Assembly (NCBI GenBank): GCA_025450495.1
Contig: JANWHI010000070.1
Span: 1 to 64,000 of the forward strand
DNA from: Candidatus Dormiibacter sp.
Lineage (GTDB): Bacteria; Chloroflexota; Dormibacteria; UBA8260
DNA: 64,000 bases
Direction: 5' to 3'
The first letter of the stretch is position 1. The number at the start of each line of letters is the position of its first letter. Both the position numbers and the translations under genes were made by a program. Below, piece by piece: positions 1-9,199 of this stretch. The notes beneath the pieces were generated by a model. The model did not search any database and was not told where the DNA came from. It saw nothing but the letters and a program-made list of their open reading frames with translations.

Positions 1-122
1 ATGCTCGTGGCCAGCCAGATGACCGCGACCCAGGCGGCGGCAGCCAGCAGGAAGACGGCTGAGGCGTCCGGGGTGACGCGGACCCACGACGGCCGTTGAG
101 CGGGGGCGCCTACCCCTGCCAT
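1..122 (-). CDS. DUF2182-like membrane protein, N-terminus only (partial)
   Basis: An ATG at 122-120 (minus strand) opens a frame that runs off the window edge. The 40 visible residues are a short polar N-terminus ending in PSWVRV, then a hydrophobic stretch of about 20 residues (FLLAAAAWVAVIWLA), which looks like a first transmembrane helix. It begins inside the last codons of the DUF1326 gene (13-base overlap), so the two are probably translationally coupled. DUF1326 genes are often followed by a DUF2182 membrane protein, which is the basis for the name; with 40 residues the family cannot be confirmed. Confidence 0.5.
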   Translation of the reverse strand, partial: MAGVGAPAQRPSWVRVTPDASAVFLLAAAAWVAVIWLATS

Positions 123-718
123 GCGAAGGGTGCCGAGAACGCGCTGCGACCCTCGTTGTGGAATTCCATGCCGAAGGCGCTGATGCGCGAGCTGACCGGC
201 TTCGCGATGGTCAGGGTGGTGTTCGAGGGATGAAAGACCCCAACCAGTCGGGTCGGGGTATCTCCGCCGAGGCCCGGAGGCACGAAGTCCTCGATGTCGA
301 TGTGGACCTGGTCACCGATGCGCACCGAATGCCGCAGTCCCTGGTCGCTGTACGCCATGGCGGCACGCTCCACCCCGAGCACCTTGCCGACGAGCGGTGC
401 GAGGCCGGCCATCGGCCCGCCCTTCTGACCCGAGAAGACCCCGGACAGCCGGTCAGCCTGTTCCTCAGAGGCCTTGGCATCGACGATCAGGCCGAGGTTC
501 CAGTTGCCGTCGGTCATCTGGCGTGGTGTGTCCGCCACGACGGCAACCGTGAGGCCGCCGACGTCAGCGCCTTCGATCTCGCCCGTCGCGACGTGATACA
601 CGAGGACGAGCTGGCAGCGCTCCTGATTGGCCGGAGACACCAGGCTGGTCACGCTGCATGGGCAGACCCAGTCGCAGTTGCAGTTCTCAAAGTAGGTGCC
701 TTCAAGCTTCCATGCCAT
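110..718 (-). CDS. DUF1326 domain protein
   Basis: 202 residues matching the DUF1326 family, whose biochemical role is unknown. The N-terminus (MAWKLEGTYFENCNCDWVCPC) has the characteristic cysteine cluster with C13, C15, C19 and C21, plausible metal or thiol ligands. The ATG at 718-716 is chosen because family similarity starts there; much longer frames reading further upstream are antisense to the next gene. A weak purine-rich site (GGGGGA) lies upstream. It is followed by the overlapping membrane partner that leaves the window. Confidence 0.85.
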   Translation of the reverse strand: MAWKLEGTYFENCNCDWVCPCSVTSLVSPANQERCQLVLVYHVATGEIEGADVGGLTVAVVADTPRQMTDGNWNLGLIVDAKASEEQADRLSGVFSGQKGGPMAGLAPLVGKVLGVERAAMAYSDQGLRHSVRIGDQVHIDIEDFVPPGLGGDTPTRLVGVFHPSNTTLTIAKPVSSRISAFGMEFHNEGRSAFSAPFAWQG

Positions 719-829
719 GGCAGGTCCCCCATAAGCTGTATCCAGGCGATCGTTACGATAGCGCGGCGGCTCGCGAGGCGCCAGGCACCACCTCGGGGGC
801 CACGAACATATGTGCCTCGGGACGCGACA

Positions 830-1744
830 ATGGCGAGTGAGTGGCCGGCCCTCCCGTATGACGAGTGGCGTGCGACGCGAGACACGCTGCACATGTACAC
901 ACAGGTGATCGGCAAGCTGCGTCTGGCGCTCAGCCCGTTCGAACCGGAGTGGGCCCACGTGGCGCTCTATGTGACCGCACGCGGGCTGACCACATCGCCG
1001 ATGCCCGTCGGCCTGCGTTCGTTCGACGCTGAGCTCGACCTCATCGACCATGTGTTGGTGCTTCGCAGCAACGGTGGCGGCATCGAGCGCCGTCCGCTGG
1101 GAGGGGCCGTCGCCGATTTCTATGACGACGTGATGCGCGCACTGCAACGCCTGGACCTGAACGTGGCGATCTCCGTTCTGCCGTCGGAGGTTGCCAATCC
1201 CATCCCGTTTCCCGATGACCGCACCCATGCCACCTACGATGCCGGGCACGCATCGCGCTTTCATCGCGTGCTCTCGCTGATCGACCTCGTCGCCAAAGAG
1301 CACCACGCCGGCTTTCGTGGCCGCACCACGCCAGTGCAGTTCTTTTGGGGGGCGTTCGACCTTGCGCTCTTTCGATTCTCGGGCAAGCCGGCAGAACCAC
1401 CGCCCGGTGCCAGGACCATCGAGCGCTTTGGGGGCGATGCCGAGCAGATCTGCGCGGGGTGGTGGCCGGGCAACGACCTGTTCCAGTACCCGGCGTTCTA
1501 CGCGTACGCGTATCCGCCCACACCACGACTTGACGAGGTCCCGGTCCAACCCCAAGCAGCCGCCTGGAACACCAGCGCGGGCGAGTTCTTTCTGCCGTAC
1601 GACGCAATCCGCTCGGAGGCAGATCCCCGGCAGGCGATCCTCGATTTCTTCAGGAGCACGTACCAAGGCGCGGCCAGATTGCGGGGATGGGACCCGGAGC
1701 TCACGCAGATCAACACGCCGCACTCGTACGGGTCGATCGCATGA
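830..1744 (+). CDS. DUF5996 family protein
   Basis: 304 residues of a DUF5996-type protein of unknown function. The N-terminus WPALPYDEWRATRDTLHMYTQVIGKLRLA and the aromatic-rich C-terminal half (WWPGNDLFQYPAFYAYAYP and EFFLPYDAIR) are typical. The ATG at 830 is preferred over an in-frame extension to 158, because that extension lies antisense to the DUF1326 gene and shows no family similarity. It diverges from DUF1326 and converges on the MFS gene. No signal peptide or membrane segment is seen. The function is not known. Confidence 0.85.
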   Translation: MASEWPALPYDEWRATRDTLHMYTQVIGKLRLALSPFEPEWAHVALYVTARGLTTSPMPVGLRSFDAELDLIDHVLVLRSNGGGIERRPLGGAVADFYDDVMRALQRLDLNVAISVLPSEVANPIPFPDDRTHATYDAGHASRFHRVLSLIDLVAKEHHAGFRGRTTPVQFFWGAFDLALFRFSGKPAEPPPGARTIERFGGDAEQICAGWWPGNDLFQYPAFYAYAYPPTPRLDEVPVQPQAAAWNTSAGEFFLPYDAIRSEADPRQAILDFFRSTYQGAARLRGWDPELTQINTPHSYGSIA

Positions 1745-1752
1745 CTTGACAG

Positions 1753-3063
1753 CTATGTGGCTACCACCATGCGCTGAGCTCGCACCCGGAGAAGTCCGGC
1801 ACCGCCGGCCAGCATGAAGATCGTGGCGATGGCGAAGAGCACCTTGTAGCCGCCGGTCCCCGTGCGTGCGTTGACCACGTCGATCAGCGGGCCGAGCAGC
1901 AACGGTGCGGCGGCCTGCGCACCGGCGGTGGCGACGTTGGAGAAGCCGAGGAACTTGCCCGATCGCCCTGGCGGCGCGAGGTCGCACATGTACGCCCAGT
2001 CGACCGAGACCAACATGCCGAACGCGAGACCGATGAAAACGGCATCGAGCACCACCGCCGTCAGCGTTCCCGCGGCATAGAAGAGCATCGTCCCGATGGC
2101 CCCCGACGCCATGGCGGCGATGAGAATTGGACGGCGTCCGGTCCGCTCCGAGAGGCGAACCGCCGGGTACGTGGCCGCGAGCCCGAAGATGATCACCACG
2201 GCGAACAGGATGCCCGTCGCGGTCTGTGAGCCTCCCAGGTCGATGCCGAAGACGCGGTAGTCGTGGAAGCTGTCGCGCAGGTAGTTGGCTGCGAAGCGCT
2301 GGATGCATGCCAGCCCGGTGAGCCCGAGGAAGCGGCTCAACACCACCCAGCAGAAGTCGGGATAACGGCGGAACTCCGCCAGGTACTCACCGATAGCGCC
2401 GAGAGCATGGCGCCGGCTCCGGACCGAGGGGAGGTCGGTCAGCGCTGGAAGGGGCGGCTCCCGAACACCCACGACCGAGATGAGCGCCGTCACCCCCACC
2501 ACGGCCGCGATTGGGATCATGGCTGTGCGCGGTGCGAGCAAACCGCCGACGAGAACACCCACCACCTGTCCGCTCAGCGTGGCGACGCCCAACCAACCCG
2601 AGGCAGCGCCGCGCTGATGCCCGCCGACCACGTCAGGCATCAACCCCTGGTATCCGCCTTGACCGACATTCATCGAGAACTGAAGGACGCAGTACGCGCC
2701 GACCACCCACCAGAAGCTGTTCGCGCCGATCATCAGCACCAGGCTCACCACACCGCCGAATGCCCCGACGATGATCAGTGGGCGCCGCCGACCCCAACGC
2801 GTGCGCAGCCGGTCAGACCACGCGCCGGCCGCCGGCTGCACCACGATCGCGAGCACGAGGCCGATGCCCTCGAGGACCGCCAGCGCCGTGTTCTTCTCTG
2901 CGGCCGCGACGAGGGCGGGGTTGCCGGGGCCAGGATGCTCGGGCAGCAGGATGAAGGGCAGCACGACCGCCAGGAACGAGCCCCACAGGAAGGAGATGCC
3001 AAACCAGAAAGCTGAGAGGCTCAACTGCTGGCGCATTCGCAGCTTCGCGTCGACGGTAGTCAT
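1753..3063 (-). CDS. MFS transporter
   Basis: 436 residues with about twelve hydrophobic segments and the MFS loop 2-3 signature (SDRLRTRWGRRRPLIIVGAF), so a secondary transporter of the inner membrane. The pattern resembles the sugar/GPH-like branch, but the substrate cannot be read from sequence. The ATG at 3063 (MTTVDAKLRMRQQ) is chosen; in-frame starts at 3079 and 3096 are possible, and none has a clear ribosome binding site. It lies 58 bases after the RibD-like reductase on the same strand, so it may be transcribed from the ECF promoter upstream of that gene. Confidence 0.85.
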   Translation of the reverse strand: MTTVDAKLRMRQQLSLSAFWFGISFLWGSFLAVVLPFILLPEHPGPGNPALVAAAEKNTALAVLEGIGLVLAIVVQPAAGAWSDRLRTRWGRRRPLIIVGAFGGVVSLVLMIGANSFWWVVGAYCVLQFSMNVGQGGYQGLMPDVVGGHQRGAASGWLGVATLSGQVVGVLVGGLLAPRTAMIPIAAVVGVTALISVVGVREPPLPALTDLPSVRSRRHALGAIGEYLAEFRRYPDFCWVVLSRFLGLTGLACIQRFAANYLRDSFHDYRVFGIDLGGSQTATGILFAVVIIFGLAATYPAVRLSERTGRRPILIAAMASGAIGTMLFYAAGTLTAVVLDAVFIGLAFGMLVSVDWAYMCDLAPPGRSGKFLGFSNVATAGAQAAAPLLLGPLIDVVNARTGTGGYKVLFAIATIFMLAGGAGLLRVRAQRMVVAT

Positions 3064-3121
3064 GGCAAGTCTTTGCATGGCGCGGTCGCCCGCCAACTAT
3101 CGCCGCGCAGCCGGCGGAAAT

Positions 3122-3682
3122 CTAGTCGGACGGCGCCGGGGCGGGCTGATAGGTGTTGACGACGACGCCGGTGGGGAAGCTGACGGTGTCGACGAGCGTG
3201 AGGGTGCGCCTGGGGGCCCGGTCGAAGAGCCTCTTGGTGCCATTACCAAGAACGAATGGGTGGATCATCAGGCGGTATTCGTCGATCAGGTCGTGGCCGG
3301 TGAGAAGGTCGATCAGCTGGCCGCTGCCACTGATGAGGAGGTCGCCACCATCCTCCTGCTTGAGCGCGCGGACCGCGTCGGCGACGTCACCCTTGATGAT
3401 GGTGGCGTTCCACGTTGCGCTGTCCAGGGTGCGCGACGCCACGTGCTTGGGCATGCTGTTCATCTTCGCGCCGAACTGGCCGGCCTCGGCCTCCATCGTT
3501 GGCCAGGCGGCAGCGAAGCCCTCGTAGGTGAGGCGACCGAGCAGCAGCGCATCGCTGCCCTCCAACTCTCGCGCCTTGAAATTGGAGGCCTCCTCGGACC
3601 AGAACGGGAAGGACCACTGGCCGGGCTCGTCGATGAAGCCGTCGAGGGTGACGTACGTGCTGGCGACTACCTTTCTCGGCAT
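3122..3682 (-). CDS. Dihydrofolate reductase-like / RibD C-terminal domain protein
   Basis: 186 residues of the small RibD_C/DHFR-like family (MPRKVVASTYVTLDGFIDEPG; LLLGRLTYEGFAAAWP; LLISGSGQLIDLL; HPFVLGNGTKRLF). Members are predicted NAD(P)H-binding reductases, mostly of unknown substrate. The ATG at 3682 is well supported by AAGGAG ending 8 bases upstream. A GATGAGT-N16-GTC promoter ends about 65 bases before the start, matching the boxes in front of the ECF sigma gene and the VOC gene. Reductases of this kind commonly accompany ECF sigma factors in stress-type loci. Confidence 0.88.
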   Translation of the reverse strand: MPRKVVASTYVTLDGFIDEPGQWSFPFWSEEASNFKARELEGSDALLLGRLTYEGFAAAWPTMEAEAGQFGAKMNSMPKHVASRTLDSATWNATIIKGDVADAVRALKQEDGGDLLISGSGQLIDLLTGHDLIDEYRLMIHPFVLGNGTKRLFDRAPRRTLTLVDTVSFPTGVVVNTYQPAPAPSD

Positions 3683-3746
3683 CTGTTTGCTCCTTGACCG
3701 CATCGTGAGAAGAGGGGACCGTACAGCGCTCGTCCCATGCCCTTCC

Positions 3747-3773
3747 TGACGACGCCGGGCGCCAGAACTCATC
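3747..3773 (-). promoter_or_regulatory. ECF-type promoter of the RibD-like gene
   Basis: Minus strand: -35 GATGAGT at 3773-3767, 16-base spacer, GTC at 3750-3748 inside TCGTCA. The same arrangement occurs before the sigma gene (5190-5215) and the VOC gene (9662-9687). The surrounding ACCGATGAGTYC is also shared. Predicted leader about 58 nt. Confidence 0.6.
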
Positions 3774-3784
3774 GGTGCCGCTCC

Positions 3785-3810
3785 GATGAATTAGCGCGGC
3801 TGTGGTGGTC
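3785..3810 (+). promoter_or_regulatory. Probable ECF-type promoter of the STAS gene
   Basis: Plus strand: GATGAAT at 3785-3791, 16 bases, GTC at 3808-3810, 13 bases before the STAS start. The -35 box differs from the other three by one base (GAT-GAAT against GATGAGT). It forms an inverted pair (TCATCGG-N7-CCGATGA) with the -35 region of the RibD-like gene, giving back-to-back promoters. Confidence 0.45.
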
Positions 3811-3823
3811 TTAACAGGCAACC

Positions 3824-4117
3824 GTGAACATGCAGCGCACGCTCAGCTTTGCTGTCCGGGGCCCGATCGAACGTCCTGACCTCACCGGTCTCTGCGAGCG
3901 CGTCTGCGGCCTCCTCGAGGCAAGCAGGGCATCCGTTGCACTGTGCGACGTCTGCGACATCGCGTCCGATGCGGTGACCGTCGATGCGCTCGCTCGCCTC
4001 CAGCTCGCCGCCCAAAGGCACGGTTGTCAGGTCAGGCTGCAGGGAGCGTCCGACGAGCTCCGCGACCTGGTCGCCTTCATGGGACTGCAGGACGTCCTGC
4101 TGCTGGCTGAGGGCTGA
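3824..4117 (+). CDS. STAS domain protein (anti-anti-sigma-like)
   Basis: 97 residues forming a single STAS domain: LARLQLAAQRHGCQVRLQ and LRDLVAFMGLQDVLL match the last helices of anti-sigma-factor antagonists. It starts at GTG 3824 or ATG 3830. No transporter or kinase domain is attached. It converges on the ECF sigma gene with only 10 bases between the stop codons, and its probable promoter carries the same ECF box. A role in tuning the neighbouring sigma factor is a reasonable inference but is not shown by sequence. Confidence 0.8.
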   Translation: MNMQRTLSFAVRGPIERPDLTGLCERVCGLLEASRASVALCDVCDIASDAVTVDALARLQLAAQRHGCQVRLQGASDELRDLVAFMGLQDVLLLAEG

Positions 4118-4127
4118 CGCGGGCCGC

Positions 4128-5126
4128 CTACGAGTCGAGGCGCGGCGGCAGACCGAAGAACGGGAACAGCAACTCGGTGTCCAGGAAGAAGGTGAACTCG
4201 GCGATGCCGCCTTCGTTGAACTCGAGGACCTGCAAGGCCCATGGATCGAAGCCACTGCCCGATGCGCTCGGCTTGTACTGGCCGAACGCCACGGTGCCGT
4301 TCGTCGTCGAGGTCGGAACCAGCCGTGAGCCGCGACAGCCGGCGCCGGGGCCGAACCACCAGGTGAGGATGTCATCGCGACCGGAAAGCCACATGTCGTA
4401 GGGCGGCATCGACTGCCGTGCGTCAGTCTGGATCAGCGATGTGAGCGCGTCGAGGTCGTAGCGCTCGAAGGCCTCAACGTAGCGCGCAAGAAGCCGGCGC
4501 TGCGCCTCGTCTGTCGGGGGGGTGGTGTCGTCGGCGGTGAGACCGCTCGTCTCCAGCGTCGCGCGCGCCCGCTGCAGTGCGCTGTTCACCGAGGCGACGG
4601 TGGTGTCGAGGAGCTGCGCCACCTCGCTGGCCTGCCAGCGCAGCACTTCGCACAGGATCAGGACGGCGCGCTGGCGTGGTGGCAGATGCTGCAGCGCCGC
4701 AATGAACGCCAGCCTGATGGTCTCGCGGGCCACGGCCACGTCGGCCGGATCCGCGTCGGCGGCGAGCGCGCTGTCAGGGATTGGATGGATCCAGGTGACC
4801 TCAGGGCGCGTGTTCAGGTTGGCTTCGATGGGCTCCTGCGCGGGACCGAAGTCCATGGGCAGCGCGCGACGCTCACGCCCCTTGAGCATGTCGATGCACA
4901 CGTTGGTCGCGATCCGGTAGAGCCAGGAGCGGAACGCGGCACGGCCTTGGAAATGGTCGAAGCCCCGCCAGGCGCGCAGCAACGTTTCCTGGACCGCGTC
5001 TTCGGCTTCGAAGGGGGAACCGAGCATGCGGTAGCAGTAGCCGGTCAGGGGCTTGCGCTGCTGCTCGAGCTGGCGCTCGAGATCGCTCGGTGCGACGGCG
5101 AGGGAGGCCTCTTGCACGAGGGTCAT
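4128..5126 (-). CDS. ECF sigma factor with C-terminal SnoaL-like domain (SigX5/SigG-type)
   Basis: 332 residues. Sigma region 2 lies near residues 25-95 (GYCYRMLGSPFEAEDAVQET; FRSWLYRIATNVCIDML) and region 4 near 145-190 (LPPRQRAVLILCEVL; AQLLDTTVASVNSALQRAR). The C-terminal 120 residues form a SnoaL-like fold (YVEAFERYDLDALTSLIQTD), as in ECF factors that use this domain instead of a separate anti-sigma. A GATGAGT-N16-GTC box about 65 bases upstream suggests autoregulation. The same box precedes two other nearby genes. The ligand or signal of the SnoaL domain is unknown. Confidence 0.9.
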   Translation of the reverse strand: MTLVQEASLAVAPSDLERQLEQQRKPLTGYCYRMLGSPFEAEDAVQETLLRAWRGFDHFQGRAAFRSWLYRIATNVCIDMLKGRERRALPMDFGPAQEPIEANLNTRPEVTWIHPIPDSALAADADPADVAVARETIRLAFIAALQHLPPRQRAVLILCEVLRWQASEVAQLLDTTVASVNSALQRARATLETSGLTADDTTPPTDEAQRRLLARYVEAFERYDLDALTSLIQTDARQSMPPYDMWLSGRDDILTWWFGPGAGCRGSRLVPTSTTNGTVAFGQYKPSASGSGFDPWALQVLEFNEGGIAEFTFFLDTELLFPFFGLPPRLDS

Positions 5127-5189
5127 CGTACGACAGTCCCCATCTGGTCGATCTCCTCATCTCCGTCGCGGTGGCGACCTGCATGTATC

Positions 5190-5215
5190 GACTGCCGTGG
5201 GCGCCAGGACTCATC
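5190..5215 (-). promoter_or_regulatory. ECF-type promoter of the sigma gene
   Basis: Minus strand: GATGAGT at 5215-5209, 16-base spacer, GTC at 5192-5190. The flank ACCGATGAGTCCTGGCGCCC is nearly identical to that of the RibD-like gene. Predicted leader about 57 nt. An imperfect hairpin at 5216-5237 sits between this box and the end of ftsH. Confidence 0.6.
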
Positions 5216-5247
5216 GGTGGGAACGGGAGATCCCGCCGACCGCGCGA

Positions 5248-7239
5248 TCAGCTCGACGGCGCGACCAGCGCAGGCGCCTCGATCACAGGATCTTTGGGTG
5301 CCGCGAGGCCGGTGACGGTGAGGATCTCGTCCTCGTTCAAGGTGTCGTGTTCGAGCAGGGCGTGGACGAGGGCGTCGAGCTTCGCCCGGTTGGCGGTGAG
5401 CAGGTCGATCGCCTGTGCCAGGCATTCGTCGGAGATGCGCTTGACCTCCCCGTCGATCAGCGCCGCGGTCTCGTCGCTATAGGGGCGTGAGATCGCGAAA
5501 GGGGCCGCCGCACCATCACCCTCCTCCGCGTAGTTGAGCGCGCCGACCCTTGGGCTCATGCCCCAGCGCACGACCATCTGCCGCGCCAGCGCTGTCACCT
5601 GGCGCAGGTCATTCTCCGCGCCGGTGGTCACCAGGTTGTAGATGAGCCTTTCCGCGGCGCGGCCACCGAGGGCGCCGGTGATGCGGCCGCGGAGATAGTC
5701 CTCCCCGTAGTTGAAGCGATCGTCGACGGGTGTCTGGACGGTGACCCCGAGTGCCTGCCCGCGCGGGATGATCGAGACGCGGCGCACCGGGTCGGCGCCG
5801 GGGAGCAGGAGGCCCAGCAGCGCGTGTCCCGATTCGTGGTATGCGATTCGCTCGCGGTCCCGCGGCGTGAGCGTCAGCTTGCGCTCCGATCCAAGCTCGA
5901 TCTTCTCCAAGGCCGTTGAGAAATCAGCCATGGACACCTCGTTGCCATCGTGGCGCGCGGCGGCCAGGGCTGCCTCATTGGCGAGGTTGCGCAGGTCGGC
6001 GCCAACCATCCCGGCCGTGAGCGATGCGATCAGGTCGAGATCGACGTCGCGGGCCAGAGGCATGTTGCGCGTGTGGATGCGCAGGATCGCGGCGCGGCCC
6101 CGGCGATCGGGAGGCTGCACCACCACCCGACGGTCGAACCGCCCGGGGCGCAGCAGCGCCGGGTCGAGCACGTCGGCGCGGTTGGTGGCCGCGAGGACGA
6201 TCACCCCTTCGCGGGGGTCGAACCCATCCATCTCTGTGAGGATCTGGTTGAGCGTCTGCTCCTGCTCGTCGTTGCTGCCCACGCGCAGCGCGGCCGACCG
6301 GGAGCGGCCGACGGCGTCGAGCTCGTCGATGAAGATGATCGCGGGTGCCGCGGCGCGTCCCTTGTTGAAGAGGTCGCGCACCCGAGCGGCGCCGACTCCA
6401 ACGATGGCCTCGATGAACTCGGAGGCGGAGATCGAGAAGAACGGCACCTTCGCCTCACCGGCGACCGCGCGTGCCAGCAGCGTCTTGCCCGTCCCTGGAG
6501 CGCCGATCAGCAGAACGCCCTTGGGCACCGTGCCGCCGAGCCGCTGATAACGCTGCGGCTCCTTGAGAAAGTCGACCACCTCCATGAGCTCGGTCTTCAC
6601 CTCGTCGATGCCGGCGACGTCGGCAAAGGTGGTGCTGGGGCGCTCCGCGTCGTAGAGCCGCGCGCCGCTCTGCCCGAAACGGCCGAGAAGTCCCCCGGCC
6701 CCGCCGCCCATCGCGGCGGCGCTTCGCCGCATCAGGTAGAAGAAGCCGAACACCAGCAGCAGTGTCGGGCCAAAGCCGAGCAGCAGCGATTCCCACAACG
6801 GGGTGGCTGGGTTCGGGTTTTGCGCAAGGATGGTGACGTGGTGTGTGTTGAGCAGCGTCTCGAGGTTGTCGTTGGCAAACGATGGCCGCTGCGTGGAGAA
6901 GCTCGTGGCCGTGTCGGTGCCCGACGCAGCGGTCACTGCCTTCTTGGTAACGCCAGTGATCGAATCGGCGGTGGCGTTGATGCTGACGACGTTGTCCGCG
7001 GACACCTGCTCGACGAAGACGTTGTACGCGATGGTCACCGACTTCGGCTGACCCGAGCCCAGGAGCACGCTCGAGATGACGTAGTTGATCACCAGCAGGA
7101 CGACCAGGGTCAGCCAGAAGCGGCGCGACCGCATCGAGTTGAGGCCCGGCTGACCCGGCTGACCCGGCTGCCGCGGAGGAGGAGCACCCCAGGGGCGACC
7201 TGGCGGAGACGGTGGTGCGCCGCGGGGATCGGTCGCCAC
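5248..7239 (-). CDS. ftsH: ATP-dependent zinc metalloprotease FtsH
   Basis: 663 residues. A Pro/Gly-rich cytosolic N-terminus is followed by transmembrane helix 1 ([20 protein letters not shown]), an external domain and helix 2 ([18 protein letters not shown]). The AAA+ domain has Walker A GAPGTGKT near residue 246, Walker [12 protein letters not shown] and the second region of homology. The M41 protease domain has HESGH near residue 468. It degrades membrane and regulatory proteins at the inner membrane. The GTG at 7239 is chosen because TACTCT ends 6 bases upstream, a leaderless-type arrangement; longer frames overlap the ABC permease. Confidence 0.95.
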   Translation of the reverse strand: MATDPRGAPPSPPGRPWGAPPPRQPGQPGQPGLNSMRSRRFWLTLVVLLVINYVISSVLLGSGQPKSVTIAYNVFVEQVSADNVVSINATADSITGVTKKAVTAASGTDTATSFSTQRPSFANDNLETLLNTHHVTILAQNPNPATPLWESLLLGFGPTLLLVFGFFYLMRRSAAAMGGGAGGLLGRFGQSGARLYDAERPSTTFADVAGIDEVKTELMEVVDFLKEPQRYQRLGGTVPKGVLLIGAPGTGKTLLARAVAGEAKVPFFSISASEFIEAIVGVGAARVRDLFNKGRAAAPAIIFIDELDAVGRSRSAALRVGSNDEQEQTLNQILTEMDGFDPREGVIVLAATNRADVLDPALLRPGRFDRRVVVQPPDRRGRAAILRIHTRNMPLARDVDLDLIASLTAGMVGADLRNLANEAALAAARHDGNEVSMADFSTALEKIELGSERKLTLTPRDRERIAYHESGHALLGLLLPGADPVRRVSIIPRGQALGVTVQTPVDDRFNYGEDYLRGRITGALGGRAAERLIYNLVTTGAENDLRQVTALARQMVVRWGMSPRVGALNYAEEGDGAAAPFAISRPYSDETAALIDGEVKRISDECLAQAIDLLTANRAKLDALVHALLEHDTLNEDEILTVTGLAAPKDPVIEAPALVAPSS

Positions 7240-7283
7240 CGACCAAGAGTAGCCGGTCGCGTGGCCGTGTCTTCGGCCGCCCC

Positions 7284-8099
7284 TCAAGCGCGACGGTAGG
7301 CGCGCACCGCCAGCGGCGCGAAGACGATCAGGATCCCGGCGAGCCACCCCAGCGCCTCCCAGAGCCCGGGAAAGAGCGGGAGCTGCGGACCGCCGAGGGC
7401 CAACGAGCGCATCGCGTTGATGACCAGGGTCACCGGCTGGTTGTTGGCGAACGCCTGCATCCAGCCGGGCATGGTCGCGATCGGGACGAAAGCAGAGCTG
7501 ACGAACGTGAGCGGAAACAGCCAGATCAGGCCGAAGGCCTGCACTGACTCCTCGTCCCTGATGGCCAGGCCGATGAACGCCGACACGCAGCAGATGCTGA
7601 TCCCGAACAGCTCCGCGAGCAGGACCATGGCGATCGCACCAGCCACCCCGTTCTGGAATCGGAAACCCACCGCGTACCCGACGGCAACGATGACCAGGAT
7701 GGTGACCATCATGCGGATGCCATCGGCGATCAGCCTGCCGGCCAGCACTGCGGACCGAGCCATGGGCAGCGACCGCAAGCGGTCGATCACACCCTGCTTG
7801 GACTCCTGCGCCAGGGCGATCGCCGTGGCGAAGGTGGCGAAGGCCGCCGTCTGGCCGATGATCCCCGGCATCAGGAAGTTGACGTAGCCACCCTGGTTGG
7901 AGACCTGGATGGCGCCACCGAACACGTAGCGGAACAGCAGCACGAAGATCACCGGTTGGATGACGGTGAAGACGATGTATGCGGGCACGCGCAGCCAGAC
8001 CAGCAGGTTGCGCCTGGTCATCACCAGCGAATCGCTCACCGCCCAGCGGGCCAGCTGGGCGACGCTTGGGCTCGATTGCTCGGCTGTGGCAGTGGTCAT
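7284..8099 (-). CDS. ABC-2 type permease (DrrB-like)
   Basis: 271 residues with six hydrophobic segments and the ABC-2 membrane signature (GQTAAFATFATAIALAQESKQGVIDRLRSLPMARSAVLAGRL). It pairs with the ATPase that ends 5 bases upstream. DrrAB-type pairs export hydrophobic drugs or lipids; the substrate here is unknown. The ATG at 8099 is chosen; a frame reading further upstream is antisense shadow of the ATPase gene. Confidence 0.9.
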   Translation of the reverse strand: MTTATAEQSSPSVAQLARWAVSDSLVMTRRNLLVWLRVPAYIVFTVIQPVIFVLLFRYVFGGAIQVSNQGGYVNFLMPGIIGQTAAFATFATAIALAQESKQGVIDRLRSLPMARSAVLAGRLIADGIRMMVTILVIVAVGYAVGFRFQNGVAGAIAMVLLAELFGISICCVSAFIGLAIRDEESVQAFGLIWLFPLTFVSSAFVPIATMPGWMQAFANNQPVTLVINAMRSLALGGPQLPLFPGLWEALGWLAGILIVFAPLAVRAYRRA

Positions 8100-8104
8100 C
8101 TCAA

Positions 8105-9130
8105 TCAGTCCCCCACCTTTGGAGCGCTGGATTTGCGCCCGCGGCCTCGAGCAATGCCATCCTCGCTCTCGGTGGCGTGGCCGGTGACCGCGAGGAACAC
8201 GTCGTCGAGCGAAGGGCGGTGCAGGGCCAGCCCGTCGGTCTCGACGTGCGCGGCATCGAGTCGCCGCACCGCTTCGACCAGCGCCTGCGAGCCCCGCCCA
8301 CCGACCTGCAGCGCGACCCGCCGCGACTCTGGATCGACCCGCGGCTCGCTGTCGGTCAGCCCCGCCACGGCGGCGACGGCCACGTCGACCAACGCTCTGT
8401 CGACGACGGTGAACTCCAGCACGTCGCCGCCGACGCGGTCCTTGAGCTGGTCGGAGGTGCCCTCCGCGATCACCTGTCCGCGTTCGAAGACGATGATGTT
8501 GTCGGCCAGCTCGTCGGCCTCGTCGAGGTACTGGGTGGTGAGCAGGATCGTCTTGCCCTGGGCGGCGAGCCGCCGGATCACGTCCCACATGCCGAGCCGG
8601 CCGTGCGGATCAAGTCCCGTCGTTGGCTCGTCGAGAAACAGCACGGCCGGGTCGCCCATCAGGCTGGCGGCCAGGTCGAGCCGGCGCTTCATACCTCCCG
8701 AATAGTGCTTGGCCGGGCGGTCGGCGGCATCGACCAGCTCGAAGCGTTTCAGCAGCTCGGTGGTGCGACCGCCCACTGCCTTGCGATCGAGGTGGTGGAG
8801 CCGTCCCATGATGTCCAGGTTCTCCCGGCCGCTGAGCTCGACCTGGATGGCGGTCGCCTGGCCGGCCAGGGCGATCACGCGCCGGACGGCCGCCGCGTCC
8901 CGCACCACGTCGTGGCCCTCGATGAACGCGCTGCCGGAATCCGGCGGCAGCAGCGTGGTCAAGATGCGCACCGCCGTGGTCTTGCCCGCGCCATTGGGGC
9001 CGAGCACGCCGAGCACTGAGCCGCGCGGCACCACGAAGTCGATGCCGCGCAGCGCGTCGACCTTGCCGAAGGACTTGTGCAGTCCCTGAACTCGGATCGC
9101 GTACTCGCCGTCTGCCGTCGTGGTGCTCAT
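8105..9130 (-). CDS. ABC exporter ATP-binding protein (DrrA-like)
   Basis: 341 residues. Walker [10 protein letters not shown] near residue 44, signature [15 protein letters not shown], Walker [14 protein letters not shown] and H-loop [12 protein letters not shown], followed by the C-terminal DrrA extension ([16 protein letters not shown]). It energises the downstream permease. It starts at ATG 9130; no strong ribosome binding site is visible. Neighbouring genes give no hint of a drug or natural-product substrate. Confidence 0.93.
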   Translation of the reverse strand: MSTTTADGEYAIRVQGLHKSFGKVDALRGIDFVVPRGSVLGVLGPNGAGKTTAVRILTTLLPPDSGSAFIEGHDVVRDAAAVRRVIALAGQATAIQVELSGRENLDIMGRLHHLDRKAVGGRTTELLKRFELVDAADRPAKHYSGGMKRRLDLAASLMGDPAVLFLDEPTTGLDPHGRLGMWDVIRRLAAQGKTILLTTQYLDEADELADNIIVFERGQVIAEGTSDQLKDRVGGDVLEFTVVDRALVDVAVAAVAGLTDSEPRVDPESRRVALQVGGRGSQALVEAVRRLDAAHVETDGLALHRPSLDDVFLAVTGHATESEDGIARGRGRKSSAPKVGD

Positions 9131-9199
9131 GCGCGGGCCATCGTGCCAGCAAGCCCTCTGGCGTCCGCGCCTCCGCCCACGGGGGAGCTCTCCATCAAC

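Noticed and set aside
110..2308. A 732-codon open frame on the minus strand
   Set aside because: Only its last 202 codons are DUF1326. The rest is antisense to the DUF5996 gene, with Arg/His-rich shadow composition and no family similarity.
5950..7299. A 449-codon open frame on the plus strand
   Set aside because: Antisense to ftsH; composition rich in Arg, Gly and His with no domain.
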